64,000 bases of DNA from Prorocentrum cordatum (GCA_963575745.1 CAUYUJ010009446.1:1058740-1122739); one strand, 5' to 3'. Shown: positions 32,286 through 44,141, numbered from the stretch's first letter. Numbers and translations: made by a program. Notes: generated by a model not told the origin, from the letters alone.

Positions 32286-33937
32286 GGGGAAGAAACCACC
32301 CAGAGAGCGCTCGATTCCTGATTATGTCTTTCGTGTCCCTGAGTACAAAGTGGAGCTGAACGAATACCTGGCACACGCTGACTGGACTGGCTGCTCGGTG
32401 GAGGAGCGTTGGACTGTCGCCAAAGATGTCATGATCAGAGCAGCGGCGCGAGTGCGCAACATGCTCCAACAGCTGCCTCTGGACGCCTCGCGTGATGGGG
32501 TGGAGGACTCGAGGAGGATCACACTTCGTAGTATTGCTCGGGCCATCTGGCGGCAGGATGCTCGTCTAGCGTCGCTGCTTCGGCATAACACCGAGCACGG
32601 CCAGAGGTTCTTGTATGTGGACAATGGGGTTGTCTCTCTCTTGAATGCCTCTGAGTTTGCTGAGACGGTCATTCGGGCGAACTCTGAGTGGCATGAACGG
32701 CTCCAACGACACGCGGAAGCTCAAGCGCTTCGTGGTGATCGGCAACGTCGTGAGCCTGCCGAGTTGTCTCGGGAACAGTGGCGCAAGATACAGAGGACAT
32801 CAGCAAGGAGAGCCCGTCTATGGTGTGACTCGCGCCGCCAGCTTATCCTGAACGGCATCAGGCACAACTCGGCTGGACATTCTACGATGCCTCCTGCAGT
32901 TGCGGACATTCGCTGTACTCCTCCTGTGGGCCTCCAGGAGCAGGGGACACGATTCTTCCCTCAGCAGACATCGGGAGATCGGCCCCCGACGCGGATGGGT
33001 TCCTTGTCTTCTCACATCGTGACGTCTGCGCCTTGCACATATGATGCATCCCTTCAAGCCGCTGTGTCGGACTCACTTGGTGGTCGGACTGCTGTCACCA
33101 GCAGGAGCGACCTTAATGGCGGCCACCCCGCGCCTCGTGAGTCCACGGTCTCAGCGGCCGCTGTTGGGATGCGCGGGGGGGGGGGGGGGGGGGGGGGGTC
33201 TTCAAGCCGCTGTATCGGACTCGCTTGGTGGTCGGACCACGCCTTCGGGCAGGGGCGACCTTAATGTCAGGCCCTCCCCTGGGACCGCGCCTCGCGAGCC
33301 TACGGTTTCAGCGACCGCTGTTGCCTCCTCTGGCCGCTCTTCTTGTACTACGTCGTCGTTATCGATCTCTTCTTCCTCGTCTTCGTTGGCGAGTGGTTTC
33401 TTGACGGACTCTGATGCGTGTGAGGAGATGCATGCCCAACCTGGGACGGGAATTCCTGCTGGGCATACAGATTCTGCTGATGGTACGACTGCTCGCGGTG
33501 CTGCGGACATGGCCTCGGCGCTTCAGCGACACTGGGGGGAGGTATTCAGGGCGAAAGAGTCTCCGTCTGGCGATGTTCTTCGCGGGTATCTTTGTGACCA
33601 TCTCCCTGCCTACCCTGCTCCTGAGCTCAAGCCGCCGTCGATTGATGACCTCAAGAGCGCCCTGCGCAAGGGCAAGCCCAGTGCACCTGGCCCAGACAGG
33701 CTGCCCCATCGTGCGTGGCTCGCCCATGATGACGCGGTGGAGACTCTCTATCTGGTATTGCTTGGTATGTTCAGTGGAATTGGCTGTCCATCGGGCTTCA
33801 ATCATCACTTACTGTGCTTCATTCCGAAGGATGAGCGGCCAGAGGATCTTATCGATCTTGTTCGGGCTCCCGAGGAGCTACGGCCGCTTGCTCTGAAGAA
33901 CGCAGACTCCAAGGCCATCGCCAGCACCATTAATTAA
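32286..33937 (+). pseudogene. LINE ORF2, linker and N-terminal RT segment (frameshifted)
   Basis: After the frame change, a charged linker runs from PRERSIPDYVFRVPEYKVEL through LRSIARAIWRQDARLASLL and EQWRKIQRTSARRARLW. A second change, at or before the duplicated block and poly-G run (33050-33326), moves to the frame of 33041-33937. That frame holds LKSALRKGKPSAPGPDRLPH, the typical PGPDxxP entry to a LINE RT, and LCFIPKDERPEDLIDL, then LRPLALKNADSKAIAS. It ends at a TAA at 33935, where the next RT segment is in yet another frame. Confidence 0.7.
33050..33326. repeat. Internal duplication around a poly-G run in the LINE
   Basis: A ~120 bp block starting CTTCAAGCCGCTGTRTCGGA is present twice (33053 and 33202), separated by an uninterrupted run of about 27 G (33173-33199). 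The two copies differ by short indels. The duplication changes the ORF2 reading frame, so it is probably a defect of this copy. Confidence 0.75.
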
Positions 33938-33944
33938 TGTTCAG

Positions 33945-35858
33945 TTATGCGCGATTGCGGAACAGAGATGCCACCATGTCCAGCGTGGATTTGTCCGTGG
34001 AAGGCAATTTACCTCCCACATCGCGGAGCTTGACACGTATGCGCGCATGGCTGGTGGACATATGTATGCGAACATTATCAGGCCTGCCTTCATTTCATTT
34101 GATGTGCGCGCGGCCTTTCCTTCGATGAGTTGGGTATGGGCCCAGACGGTATTGGGATATCATAAGATTGCTATGGGCTTTCTCATGGCCATTCGGGCGC
34201 TGTATCATGATATGCAAAGCTGGACCTGGCGTGGTGACTCCTTACAATTTCTCTTTCACGTATCGGCGGGCGTGGCCCAAGGTTGCCCGCTCTCTGGGTC
34301 TTTATGGACGCTGACGTTTGATCCCTTCCTACATCACCTGTGCAATGGCAACGTGGAGGGCTACGGAAGTGTTATGGCAGCAGATGGTTTCGAAGTTGGC
34401 AATACTGACTACTCGATGGTGACTGGCCCTGGCGAGATGGCGCCCCTGATTGCTGGAGCATGTGCGGATGATGTTGGAGTGGTACTACCTGTACTGAAGG
34501 AGGTGACCCGCGTTGCGCCTGTCTTTGCAGCGGCACAGGAGCTGGCGCACCTGCGCCTGCAGAGCAAGAAATGTTTCGTGGTGCCGCTCTGGACTTGCGT
34601 TTCTCCTGAGGTGCAGGACCTTGTCGGGTCCCACCTTCGGTCTTTTGCACCGGCCTTTTCGGCCTTTCCCATCAAGGGGCGGGCCAAATACCTGGGGGTG
34701 CAATTTGGTCCCGAGGCCACGCTCGACATGCAGTGGGAAGCGGCCAGCACGAAGCTCGCGTACCGAGTGCGCCTTGCTGCCTCGACACGAGCGCCCGCGG
34801 AAGCCTCCGCTCGGCAGTGCAACTCCTGTTCCCTTCCTGTCCTGTCGTACCTCGTTCAGTTCTTTCCCCTCCCTTCCTTCCTCCTCCGAAGAGAGCAATG
34901 GCTGCTGCACAAACTTTTGCGGCTTCCCCCGAACACTTTTAAGCGAGATGAGATCCTAAGCCTTCAACAGTGGTTCCCTGGATCGGCGCCTGCGGCGATG
35001 GCGGTCCTCGGTCGTTCGGCTGTGTGGCGGTTCGGGCTTCACACGTGGACGAAGGCCAAGGATTTCACACGACTCCTGGGAGAGTGGCACATGTGGCACG
35101 GCACATGTGTGCGTCATGCCCGAGGGGACTGGTCCCCAATGTGCTGGGCCCAAGATCGGTCGATTGCCCAATTCATCCTGTTTGTTCTTGATGTTTCCCC
35201 CTCCGACGTCTTCTCTCGCACTGCCCTCCGAGAGGCGGAGCGGAGGATGCTGGAAGAAAGGCGCACCGCCTTGGAGGAGGGAAGGCGACCTAGGACCCAG
35301 CGTATTCTTTCCCGCTCCCTCTCCTCGTCCCTCTTTCCTGACCGTCTCCACCTCCTCTTCCTCCGCCGCCTCCGTGCCTGGTTTCCGACGCTGGAGCTCC
35401 CCTCCTCGCGAGACATGGAGGCGAGGTGGGCGCTCCTGAGGCTGATTCTCACACGTTCCCAGCCTTCATGGGCCTGGGCTCATTTGAAAAGTCTCGCGGG
35501 GGGATGGGTCACTACAGCCAGGATGCCCGTCCTCGTGCGCAGGAGCTGTCGCCTTGGATGTGAAGGATATGTGGACTCCCTTCCTCACTACCTCTGCTGT
35601 CCTCGGCTCCTCCACCTCCTGGCTCGTCATAGACCTCGTGCTTTTCTCCCCCCCTGCCCCATGGTTCGTATTGGGCTTGGGGATGAGGGGCGACCTGATC
35701 GGCTCTTCTCGAGAGCGGACGCCCACAGTCTGGCGGTCCTGGCCTTCCACTTTTACCACAAACTAAAGGCAGAGCAGGATGCAGCTCCTGGATCTGCTCG
35801 CGACCTCGAGTCTCATCTGAAGATTCTAAGAGGCGCCAGAATTGCAACGGGCGCCTGA
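33945..35858 (+). pseudogene. LINE ORF2, RT core and C-terminal zinc knuckle (open frame)
   Basis: From ~33945 the frame reads AIAEQRCHHVQRGFVRGRQF, the usual lead to the RT palm, although the first ATG is at 34047. FISFDVRAAFPSM is motif A, GVAQGCPLSGSLW is motif B, and CADDVGVVL is motif C (ADD in place of the more common YADD/FADD). KYLGVQFGPE follows as the motif D/E region. Towards the C terminus CRLGCEGYVDSLPHYLCCP has the CX3CX7HX4C spacing of LINE zinc knuckles. The frame is open for over 600 residues to the TGA at 35856-35858, so this end of the element is well preserved. It cannot make a full ORF2 protein because the upstream parts are in other frames. Confidence 0.82.
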
Positions 35859-35889
35859 GATAATGGATGGATCTCTGAAGGCACGTGCG

Positions 35890-35907
35890 CTCCTCCTGGT
35901 CCGAATC
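35890..35907 (+). repeat. LINE target-site duplication, right copy
   Basis: Identical to 30506-30523. It is followed directly by a different sequence (CTCTTACAGTCGATCC). Confidence 0.88.
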
Positions 35908-35914
35908 CTCTTAC

Positions 35915-36298
35915 AGTCGATCCCACTATCGACCCCACTATCGATCTCACTATCGATCTTCCGACCGAATTCCCTAACGGTCTTACCGTCGATCTCACGA
36001 TGGATCTCTCATCGATGTCACGATCGATCCCGCCATTGATCTCACGATCGATCCTTTGATCGATCTTACGACCGAATTCCCTATTTGTCTTATCGTCGAT
36101 CTCACTACCGATCTCACTATCGATGCCACCATCGATGTCATTATCGATCTCGTGATCGATCTTACGATCGATGGATCTCATTATATATACACAGATATGT
36201 GTATGTATGTATGTATGTATGTATACATACATATCACCATCGATCTCACTATCTATCTCACTATGTGTTTCACCATCGATCTCACTATCGATCTCCCC
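35915..36298. repeat. CGATCTCACTAT satellite
   Basis: Degenerate 12-base units (ATCGATCTCACT with CACGAT and CCACTAT variants), rich in ATCGAT, with a TATG/TACA patch at 36180-36232. It flanks the LINE and belongs to the target locus rather than to the element. Confidence 0.8.
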
Positions 36299-36604
36299 CG
36301 ACGGGAAACTGACCGGACACGGACGGGACACCGGCAGGACTCCCGCGGACCACCGCCGGACGACCTGGGGGCGGCGCCCTTTTTATCCTTCGGCGACCTG
36401 GCCACGCACGACACGAACACGAAACCGAAACCGATTTCCCAGTGCGGGGCTCTCCGTTTCACTGCGATCTCGCCCCCTCTCTTCCGATTGAAAATCATGG
36501 GGAAGGAGTTTGAGTCTAATTATGTGTATATCCCTGGGCCCCGGTAGACAGCAGTAAGAACTCTTGAGGCTGCCCGTCCAAGGGCAACGTTGGGGGGGGG
36601 GGGG

Positions 36605-37045
36605 AACAGGCTCAGAGGGGGATGCATCGACCCCCAATCGCCGACTGATCGTTGGTAGGGGCACAACCGCCCATTGGTCGTCCTCGTCGTCGGCATCGTC
36701 ATCAGTGTCGTCTGCATCCGCGGTCATCGTCCATCGTCCTCGTCGTCGTCATCAGTGTCGTTTTCCATCTCCGAGATGCCCTCCAGCGGCTGCGCGCCTC
36801 GTCGAAAGCGTTCTGGGGGTGCCTGGAGAATCCCGAACGGCCGCCAGAGAGCCGAATTATGACCTGAAAGCCAGGGAGCAATGCTGGGGGGTCATGAGGG
36901 GAATGCATCGACCCCCAATCGCCGACTGATGCATCGACCCCCAATCGCCGACTGATGCATCGACCCCCGGGGGGGGATCGGCTCACGGGGGAATGCATCG
37001 ACCCCCAATCGCCGACTGATCGCCGATAGGGGCACGATCCGTAGA
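36605..37045. repeat. ATGCATCGACCCCCAATCGC repeat, five copies
   Basis: A 28-base unit, ATGCATCGACCCCCAATCGC plus CGACTGAT, occurs at 36623, 36903, 36929, 36955 (partial) and 36993. Around it the sequence GGGGCACRAYCCG is also repeated. No gene is seen in 36299-37740 apart from these repeats. Confidence 0.75.
36785..36895 (+). repeat. Dispersed ~110 bp repeat, copy 2
   Basis: Shares CGCGCCTCGTCGAAAG, ATCCCGAACGGCCGCCAGAG and AGCCGAATTATGACCTGAAA with copies at 24672 and 48825. Confidence 0.7.
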
Positions 37046-37751
37046 CGCGCTAACGGTGATGTAGGTAATGGCGATGTAGATGTCGGTATTGTAGGTAGGG
37101 TTGGTTCGTAGCCAACCCATTTGTAGGAAAGCGTGGTTCGCGCTGCCCTACAGTTCGCCATAGATTCACGTGCGTGAGATGTCGGAAAGTGTGGGTTCGT
37201 GATGTCCAATAGCTTGTTCTGCGCGAGTTCGGCGTCGCAAAAGCCACATTCGCAATATCACCGACAACCAACATCGCCATTAGCGCGGCCAGGATCGTGC
37301 TGGTTTGTGATTGGGGACCCATCGCCGATCTGTCGGCGACGATGTATCGTCGATTCCAGGTCGATGTTTCCCCCCCGGAGCTGGTCCCCCCCCTAACGTT
37401 GCCCCTCAGAGAGCCATTCGGAGAATCAGTGTGACTGAACCGCGTCGCCCCTGCATCCCAAGCCGAGCTCGGAAAACACACAGCTCCTCACCGAAGCGGG
37501 TTCGAGCAGCTCTGGGGCGCAGCTGAGCTTTCCAGCGCAGAGCCCTCCTGCAGCCCTCGCCTGCGCTTGAGATTGGGCATTCGCATGAGCTGGCACGATC
37601 ATGTAACAGCGCCCAGAAGCACATCCGCGAGACGAACAGCCTAACAGTAGGTTTGCGTCATGTCGACGTGGCAGAGACCCCCTCGCGGGCATTCAAGGTT
37701 GAGCGTCACCAGTGGCCCATGATCAATGGATGTTGAGCTTTCAGAAAGTTC

Positions 37752-37815
37752 AACATCCGCTTCGCGAAGGGCAGACTGCCGCTTCGCGAAGCGGCAGACT
37801 GCCGCTTCGCGAAGT
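37752..37815. repeat. Tandem CTTCGCGAAG palindromic repeat
   Basis: Three tandem ~24 bp units each contain CCGCTTCGCGAAG. The middle one forms a perfect 22 bp palindrome at 37776-37797, centred on TCGCGA. It may be a protein-binding site or a hairpin; no gene adjoins it. Confidence 0.7.
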
Positions 37816-37889
37816 GCCGATCGCCCAAGGCTGAGCGATCCACACGATTTCAGTGACCAGTGCCGAGTTGTCATGCTGGTGCGAACCCG

Positions 37890-37996
37890 CCGTAGGTCGA
37901 CGACGTCGTCGTCGTCGTGGCCGTCGTTGTCGTCGTCGTCGCCGTCGGTGTTGTCGCCGTCGTCGTCGCCGTCGGTGTCGCCGCCGCCGCCGCCGC
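37890..37996. repeat. (GTC)n / (CGC)n triplet repeat
   Basis: About 100 bases of CGTCGT triplets ending in CGCCGC. No gene is recognised from 38000 to 38920; the open frames there reflect high GC. Confidence 0.85.
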
Positions 37997-38859
37997 CCAC
38001 CCCCCGCCAGCTTCGCGCTCCTAACAGCAGCCAGCCCTCGCCGCGCGCAGCTGCTTTTTTATGCCGTCGGGCGCGCCGCGCCCTCGCGGCACCCTGGCAG
38101 AGAGAACAGCTGTACGCCGAGGCTCTCCCGCGTGCACCCCCCTCGTGGCCTTCTGCCTCCTCGGCGGCGAGCCCAGGGGAGAGGCGAGATGGGGGCAGGC
38201 CTTCTCAGAAGCCGTCGCGCCTCCTGAGAAGTTGTCGGAGCCTCCTCCAGGGACGGAGGCGGCTTCCCAGAAGTCCAGAGGGCGTCTGAGAAGCCCCGCC
38301 GCCTTTGAGAAGGCCTGGCCCTTCTCGCCTGCCCCCAGGGCTTGCCGCCGATCTCCCCACGGCCAGAACAGCCCCCCTGCCCCTCTGCATTTCTCGATGT
38401 CCCTCCTTTCGAGGTTCTTGGCAATCTTCTGCGCCTGTCGGACCCAGAGGAGGTGCTTGGTCAGCGTTCGCGTCGGCCGACTGCCTTCATGTGATGCCTG
38501 GGGGGCCAGAGTACCGACCTGAGTCATTGAGGACCCGCAGCGGCAGTTCCACGGCTGATAGGCCAGGCCAGTGTTCGGGCGGATCCAGCCGCGCTCGAGC
38601 AACTCCCTCGGAGCCCAGCGCTGACCTGGCTATCTTTCTGTTCCCTGGTCTGGAGGCCCCCTACCAGGCCCCAGAACGGCCAAACAACACCTTTGGATGA
38701 GTGAGCCGGTTCTGGCAAGGGGTCCATGCCTACGGGGGCCCACATTGCGAACATGACGTCGAATGTCTGGGGAGAGGTGGGGAAGGGAAGGGAGGGCTCC
38801 ATCCGCCTTCCCGATTCCCCCTTTGCTCCCGTTCCTCTGGTGGGGGTTGTGGAGCCATG

Positions 38860-39075
38860 TTTGCCTTAGGTTGTGGAGCCATGTTTGCCTCTGGGGGGGT
38901 CCTTGGAAGGCTCGGAAGGGCACTTGAAACCGTCTTGGGGTCGTCTTGAGGCCTCTTGGATGTGCGTCGCAGGCTGTCTTGAGCCATCCTGAGTTGTCTT
39001 GAGCCATCTTGGAGGTCATCTTGGGGTCTCTGAGGCCCTCCTGGAGCCACTTTGAGCGATTTGGGTGGCTCTAAC
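38860..39075. repeat. Short patch of the CTTGGAGG/TTGAGCC minisatellite
   Basis: Units like GTCTTGAGCCATCTTGG, related to the large array at 15-17.6 kb. GTTGTGGAGCCATGTTTGCC is also duplicated at 38845 and 38870. Confidence 0.6.
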
Positions 39076-40575
39076 GCCTCGCGCACCCCCTTCCCAGACC
39101 CAGGGAAGAGGTAACCCCCTTCCCCGAGAAGGGGAATGATTGATTTTGGGCAGAGAGAGAGAGAAAGAGAGAGAGAACTCAAAAGTAGTTAAACCACCGA
39201 CGCCCAGAGAGCTGGTGGGATCCGATACGGATCCCATCCAGATCCTATTGGAATCCCTAGGGTTCCTGCAGGGTCTTAAACTTCGAGGGGAAAGACGGCA
39301 CGTTGAGAAACAACGGCAAATCGAGGAGCACCTCCACATTGAAGAAAAGACAGCACCGAAAAACACCCCAATTGAAAAACAAGTTTGAAGACTCCAATTG
39401 AAATTTGATTGACATCCTATAGAAACCCGCTTGGAACCGTTAGGAATCACATCGGTTTTTGAGGGTTTCTGAGGCGCGTGCTGGCTTTAGTTCGACTTTG
39501 GTCCTCCCGCCCCCCTCCCTCCCCACCTTCCCTTCATCCTTCCTCCTTTTCCTTCTCTTCCTCCCCTTCCTCATTCCTTCTCTTGAAAGTGTGCGCCCGA
39601 GGCCCGGCCTCCCATGGCTGAAGCTAGCGACAGGGGCGAACGCGCGCGCGGATGCCAGACGTCGGGGCCAAGTCGCGCATGCGTGCCTGAAGTGATTGGG
39701 GCAAGGTGGCCGAGGCCCGCCTCTCCAGGGCGAGCGACAGGGACATATATGCATCGATGTAACGTACGCATAGTTATGTATACATCTACATGTACGGACA
39801 GAAGGAGATAATAAAAGCAAGGGGAAACGCCAGAGAGCGAGAGAGAGAGAGAGAGACAGACGGACAGACAGACAGAAAGAGAGAGAGAGAGAGAGGATGG
39901 ACAAGTAAACGGGAGTCCCGTCGACAGCCGGTTACTGCGGTAGCCGAGGCCGCCATCGCACTCTTGGCGGCGGTGCGCATTTTGCCCCCTGGCGCGAAGC
40001 GTCTGTAGCACAAGGCCCACGTGGGAAAATGGCCCAGGTCGGCGAAGCCCTGGTTGGCGGCCGGGGGACAAAGGGCTTGACAGCTACGCGGTATGCGAAC
40101 GACGAGGCGTCCCCCGCCGCCGCAGCCAGGCCCCGACGACGCGTGGCCGCGCGGGCAATCGGGCTGGCGAGCGGCAGGCCGAAGGCCGTGGAGAAGGGCC
40201 GTGCTTGGCGTGCAAAACTCAGCGAGCGTGTCTTGCAGACAGGCGGGTGAGGGTGGTGAGTAGCAATGGACGGTTTGGGCGCGCCGTCTGTACAGGTGAA
40301 ATACGCACAAGCGGCACCCCTGTGCAGGGAGGTGCACACCCCTCACGTGGCAAGGGCGACAGGGCCAAAGGAGCCAGCGGCTGTGCCAGGGGCACAGACG
40401 CCCCCCCGTTCCCGCAAATCGCCTGCCCACTGTGCCCGGGGGCACAGCAGGCAGGCGGGCTGCGGGAGCGGGGGCGGGGCGCCAAGGCCTCGCCACCCAA
40501 ACCGCACGAGGGGGGTGCCCCCCCCCCAGGGGGGCTGGGGGCCAGCGGTTGGCGTTGCGTGGTGGTGTAAGTGAG
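39076..40575. other. Mixed unique and simple sequence, no gene recognised
   Basis: (GA)n lies at 39150-39175 and GA/CAGA repeats at 39836-39896. CCTTCC-rich sequence lies at 39500-39590. GC-rich frames on both strands show no domain. Confidence 0.4.
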
Positions 40576-40947
40576 CGTAAAAGTGCACCTGCGAGCGGCC
40601 CCCCCGCTGTGAAGTTGCAGCTGCTGCAGCGGCCTCAACAGCGGGTGCGACAGGCGTCAGCACCGCTACAGCTGCGGGCGCGGCTCACGCAGGGGGGGCA
40701 GTGCTCCCGCGAGGCAAGGAAGCGGCACGCCCGATGCAACGGGGCCGTCTGAGATGAGGAAGAAGCGGATGCGCCTGCGAGCGGCGCCCCTGCCGTGACG
40801 ACGCAGAAGCCACAGCGCGGCTTCAACAGCAGGGAGTGCGCCAGTCGACGGCCCCATACTGGCTGCGGGCGGGGCTCGCACAGGGGGTGGGGGGCAGCGC
40901 CCTGGTGAGGCAAGAGCAGCGCGCCCGAAATGCAACGGCGTAGCTGA
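40576..40947. repeat. ~188 bp tandem duplication
   Basis: Two diverged units share GCGCCTGCGAGCGGC, GCAGAAGC/GCAGCTGC, CTTCAACAGCRGG, CTGCGGGCGSGGCTC, GGCAGYGC and GARATGCAACGG in the same order. Confidence 0.7.
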
Positions 40948-43140
40948 AATTACACCGTTCAGTTGGGGCCGCCAGGGAGCGCCGATGGGCGATGCCTGCG
41001 CCGATGGCTACGGTGCGCGGGGCCCTTGGCGAGCAACGTGGCCAGCCAGTTGCAATTCGTGGAAGGTCGCAGCGGAGGATGGCAACAGCCGCAGCAGCGA
41101 GAGACACAGGTGCCAGATACAGTAGAGGAAGGTGCGGCCGACCTAGTAGTTGTCTTGAACGTGAAAGCCTAGACCGGGACAGTAAGGCGGGCATGTCTGC
41201 CCCTCCAAGTTGGCGATGTGCTCCTGCTGGTGCCAGAAGGCGGACTGGGCGAATTTGCTCGTGCTGCCACGCGGGAGGCCGAGGGCCTCATCCAGGCAGA
41301 GGGCCAGGGCAAGCGAGCTGTGGGCGAGGGCCGGTCGGAGGCCAGAAGCACGCAGACCCCGTAAGCGAAGCTCGATGCTCGCGTGGGCGGCGGGCGGGTC
41401 GGCGCGTCTGACCCCGACCTCCAGAGGCCGGCCCACAGGGTCGCAGATGTCCCGGCTGAACGGCCTGGCGGGCTAGGATCGTCGCAGGATGGGCCGCGGA
41501 GGCGGCCGGTGCCCAGAGGGGGGGGGCACGAAGACCGATCCTCGCCCTGCGGGTCCGCCCAGGGCCAGGCGGAGCCTCTGGGGCCCATGGGGTCCCAGGG
41601 GCGGGGAAGGGCGACGGCTCTGCGGAGCCGGGCCCGCCGCGGCGGGGACGCGAGGGGCCCTCGTGAGGCCGCGCGTCCGCTTGTCGTCGTCGTCAGCGTC
41701 CTCCAGCTCCTGCCTCCCCCCCCTCTGCCGCCGCCTGGGATCGGAGGGCGGCCTGGGGGCGGGTGAGGGGGGAGGTGAGGGGAAGGCGCTCTGGGGCGCG
41801 GCGCCTGCGCTGTGCTCAGCGGCGCCGCTTCCGGGGAGCCTGGTCGGGCGGGCCTGCGAGCGCCGCCCCCCTGGCCTCGTCCTGGGCGGGGTCCGCTGGA
41901 GGCATGCGGAGCAATTGGCAGACGCGTGGGCGACGCGTTGCGTGGTGGCGCGGAGGCCGCCAGTGAATCTGACGGCGATGGCACTGACAGTGACGAGCGA
42001 TGTGAGACATTGATGACACGCGTGGCGCGAACCTGTTTGACAAGAAAGCCCGCTCTCGCGTAACATGTTCGTTCTGCGCGCGTGTTTGGTGTTCGGGGGC
42101 GCGGTCGCCCATGGCCCCATCAGCTGGACGCGCGACAGTGATCGGGGCGCCAGCAGTGTGGCCGCGGGGCGCAAGGTTGTCGTGGCGGTTGTGATTTTCG
42201 TACCCTTTTCCTCCCTCCCCATCTCGCCTTCTCTCCCGCGCGACGGACGTAGACGACAGGGGGGAAGGGGGGAGGGGGGGTGCTTGGGTGGGCCGGAGCA
42301 GGTGGGCGGTGCACCCCTTGGTTAGCGCGGCGATCCAGCCTTGGTTGGCGTCGCCGGAGCGGCTTCGGGCGACGCCGCGGAAACCGTTCATCGGCTTGCG
42401 CTCCTGACCCTGGGCCGCGACCTCCGCGCCGATTTGGGCCGCGGGGATTCAGTCGGCAGGGGCCGTGAGGACAGAGTCGCCTCGGGCACCCCCCTAACCC
42501 CTTAGGCGGTGCGTGGCGCGCTTTGGTGGGCGACCCAGGTGGCCAGGCGGCGGTTGCGGCGCGGGCGCGGGCGACGACGGCGGGATCGTGGCCTGGGTAG
42601 CGCGCGCAGTGAGTGCGCGGATCGTGGTCGGTGGAGCGTCGGCGGTGGCGGTGCGCACTGGCACCGAGCCGTGGCCTGCGAGTGCACGGCGGACGAGCAG
42701 CGCGCGGGCCGTGGCCTGCGCGGCAGGTTGCGGAGCCTGGAAGCTTCTGCTGGGGGGGAGGGGGCGGGAGGCGGCAGACGCCCTTGGCGACGCCGAAGAG
42801 CCGAAGAGCGTCGCGACGCAGTGCCTGTCGACGGCGGCGGCCAGGCGGCAGACGCCCGTGGCGATGCCGAAGGGCGTCCCGACGCAGCACCTGCCGGCGG
42901 CGGCGGCGGCCCTTCCGGGGTGGACCAGACCCGCCGCGTTGAGGAAACCGTCGCGGAAGACCGTGCACAGCTACTTGCAGCTCAGGATCGCCAGGGTCCG
43001 GCCGGCCGCTGTCGCGGCACGGCTGCCTAGCTCATGAGCACGGGCGCGTGCGAGGGCGAAGACGGCGAAGATAATGCCCATGATGTAGACGCAGGTCGCG
43101 TCGAGGGCGCTGTGGAGGAGCAGCGGAAACGGAAGATCAG
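40948..43140. other. GC-rich region, possible exon fragments, no identified gene
   Basis: High GC leaves long frames open on both strands. A minus-strand stretch at about 41460-41170 (SIELRLRGLRASGLRPALAHSSLALALCLDEALGL) and one at 43110-42980 with a hydrophobic segment (CVYIMGIIFAVFALA) look more protein-like than their surroundings, but they have no recognisable family and no clear splice sites. Confidence 0.25.
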
Positions 43141-43148
43141 GTGCAACA

Positions 43149-43185
<37 letters not shown>

Positions 43186-43260
43186 GAACATTATTAATTC
43201 TAAAGAATAAGTATTGTTGGGACCCCTGGTGCGCGCCCCCCCCGCCGCGCCTAGGCCGCA
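43141..43260. repeat. (TTG)n-anchored repeat, left copy
   Basis: A (TTG)n run is followed by TTCTAAAGAATAAGTATTGTTGG and a C-rich run. A similar block (TTG run, TTCTGAAGAATAATTGTTG, C run) lies at 45105-45215. Confidence 0.55.
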
Positions 43261-43329
43261 GCCACATTTTCATCATTTTCGTGAGGAAGTCTCAGGCAAA
43301 ACGGGGTATACCAGATCCGGTTGTGTTGT

Positions 43330-43995
43330 TACGATCGGTTTTCCCTTGCAAAAAATAAGGCAAAGTGGACATTTCTTGTTCTAACATGACCAAACTTCAA
43401 GAATCCCTTGCAAAAAATGACACGAAGTGCACATTCGCGCGCGCAAGACGAAATCCTTCCAAAACCTTAGTCTTCGTAGCGATTTTCACATAAAAACATG
43501 AAAAACCCAATGGTTTTTCAAAAAAAGGGTTTCAAAAATTCACCCCGCGCGCTCTTGCGGATTTCTTAGGAAACCCAATACTTTTTCAACATTTCTGTCA
43601 AACGGGCTCTTGCGAGCAACTTTTTCACGTGCTTCGAACTTCTGCAACAAAGGTTGCGCGCCTGCCAGGGCCATCATCCCTGTCAAATAATACCATGTCG
43701 GACACATTCGTTTTTTCTTCGCGCGCGCACGCCGAAATCTTCAAAAATCATTGGGTTTCTTAGGAATTTTAGCACCGCGCAACATAAAATCATACGAATC
43801 GCACCGTAGGTTCTCGAAAAACATCTGTACGAATTTTCAAAATTTCTACCCGCGCGCGCTGTCCGAATCCTTAAAAACCAATGGTTTTTCAACATTTATG
43901 TTATAGAGCTCGCGCGAGCTGTTTTCGCAAGCTCTTTCAACGGCGTTCGCGCGCCTGCCAGGGGCCACAATCCCTTGCAAAAAATATCATGCGGG
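43330..43995. repeat. AT-rich region with dispersed CCCTTGCAAAAAAT units
   Basis: CCCTTGCAAAAAAT occurs near 43342, 43407 and 43973, each followed by a GGACAC/GTGGACAT-like word and GCGCGCG. CCAATGGTTTTTCA and its complement TCATTGGGTTTC also recur. The region has much lower GC than its flanks. No coding signal is seen. Confidence 0.6.
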
Positions 43996-44093
43996 ACACA
44001 TGCGCGCGTCGTCGCGTCGTCGTTGTCGGCATGGTACCACAACAAGTCAGTGTGTCACCGCGTCATCGAACAAAATCACTGATCACTGTCACA

Positions 44094-44115
44094 TCCGTAG
44101 CCATCTCGGATCAAG
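44094..44115 (+). other. Relict dinoflagellate spliced-leader exon
   Basis: These 22 bases match the conserved 22 nt dinoflagellate spliced leader at 19 positions; the differences are at leader positions 12, 14 and 17. It ends in CAAG followed by GT and lies 26 bases before the ATG of the gene at 44142. Genomic relict leaders mark genes re-inserted from trans-spliced mRNA. Confidence 0.65.
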
Positions 44116-44141
44116 GTATCGCCTGTGTTCTTGGGTGGGTC

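Larger units (their letters stand above)
30524..35889 (+). mobile_element. LINE (non-LTR retrotransposon) with 18 bp target-site duplication
   Basis: A 5366 bp body lies between perfect 18 bp direct repeats. It holds the 3' part of ORF1 (to 31277) and ORF2 with APE-type endonuclease (31442-32285), RT (about 33600-34500) and a C-terminal CCHC knuckle. The left boundary falls inside coding sequence, so the copy is probably 5'-truncated, as is usual for target-primed reverse transcription. There are only 31 bases between the ORF2 stop and the right repeat, with no poly-A tail. ORF2 is broken by an in-frame TAA and about three frameshifts, so the copy is not autonomous. Confidence 0.85.

Noticed and set aside
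41169-43037. Several GC-rich ORFs on both strands as a possible multi-exon gene
   Set aside because: No family, no convincing splice sites and competing frames, so they are noted only as possible exon fragments.
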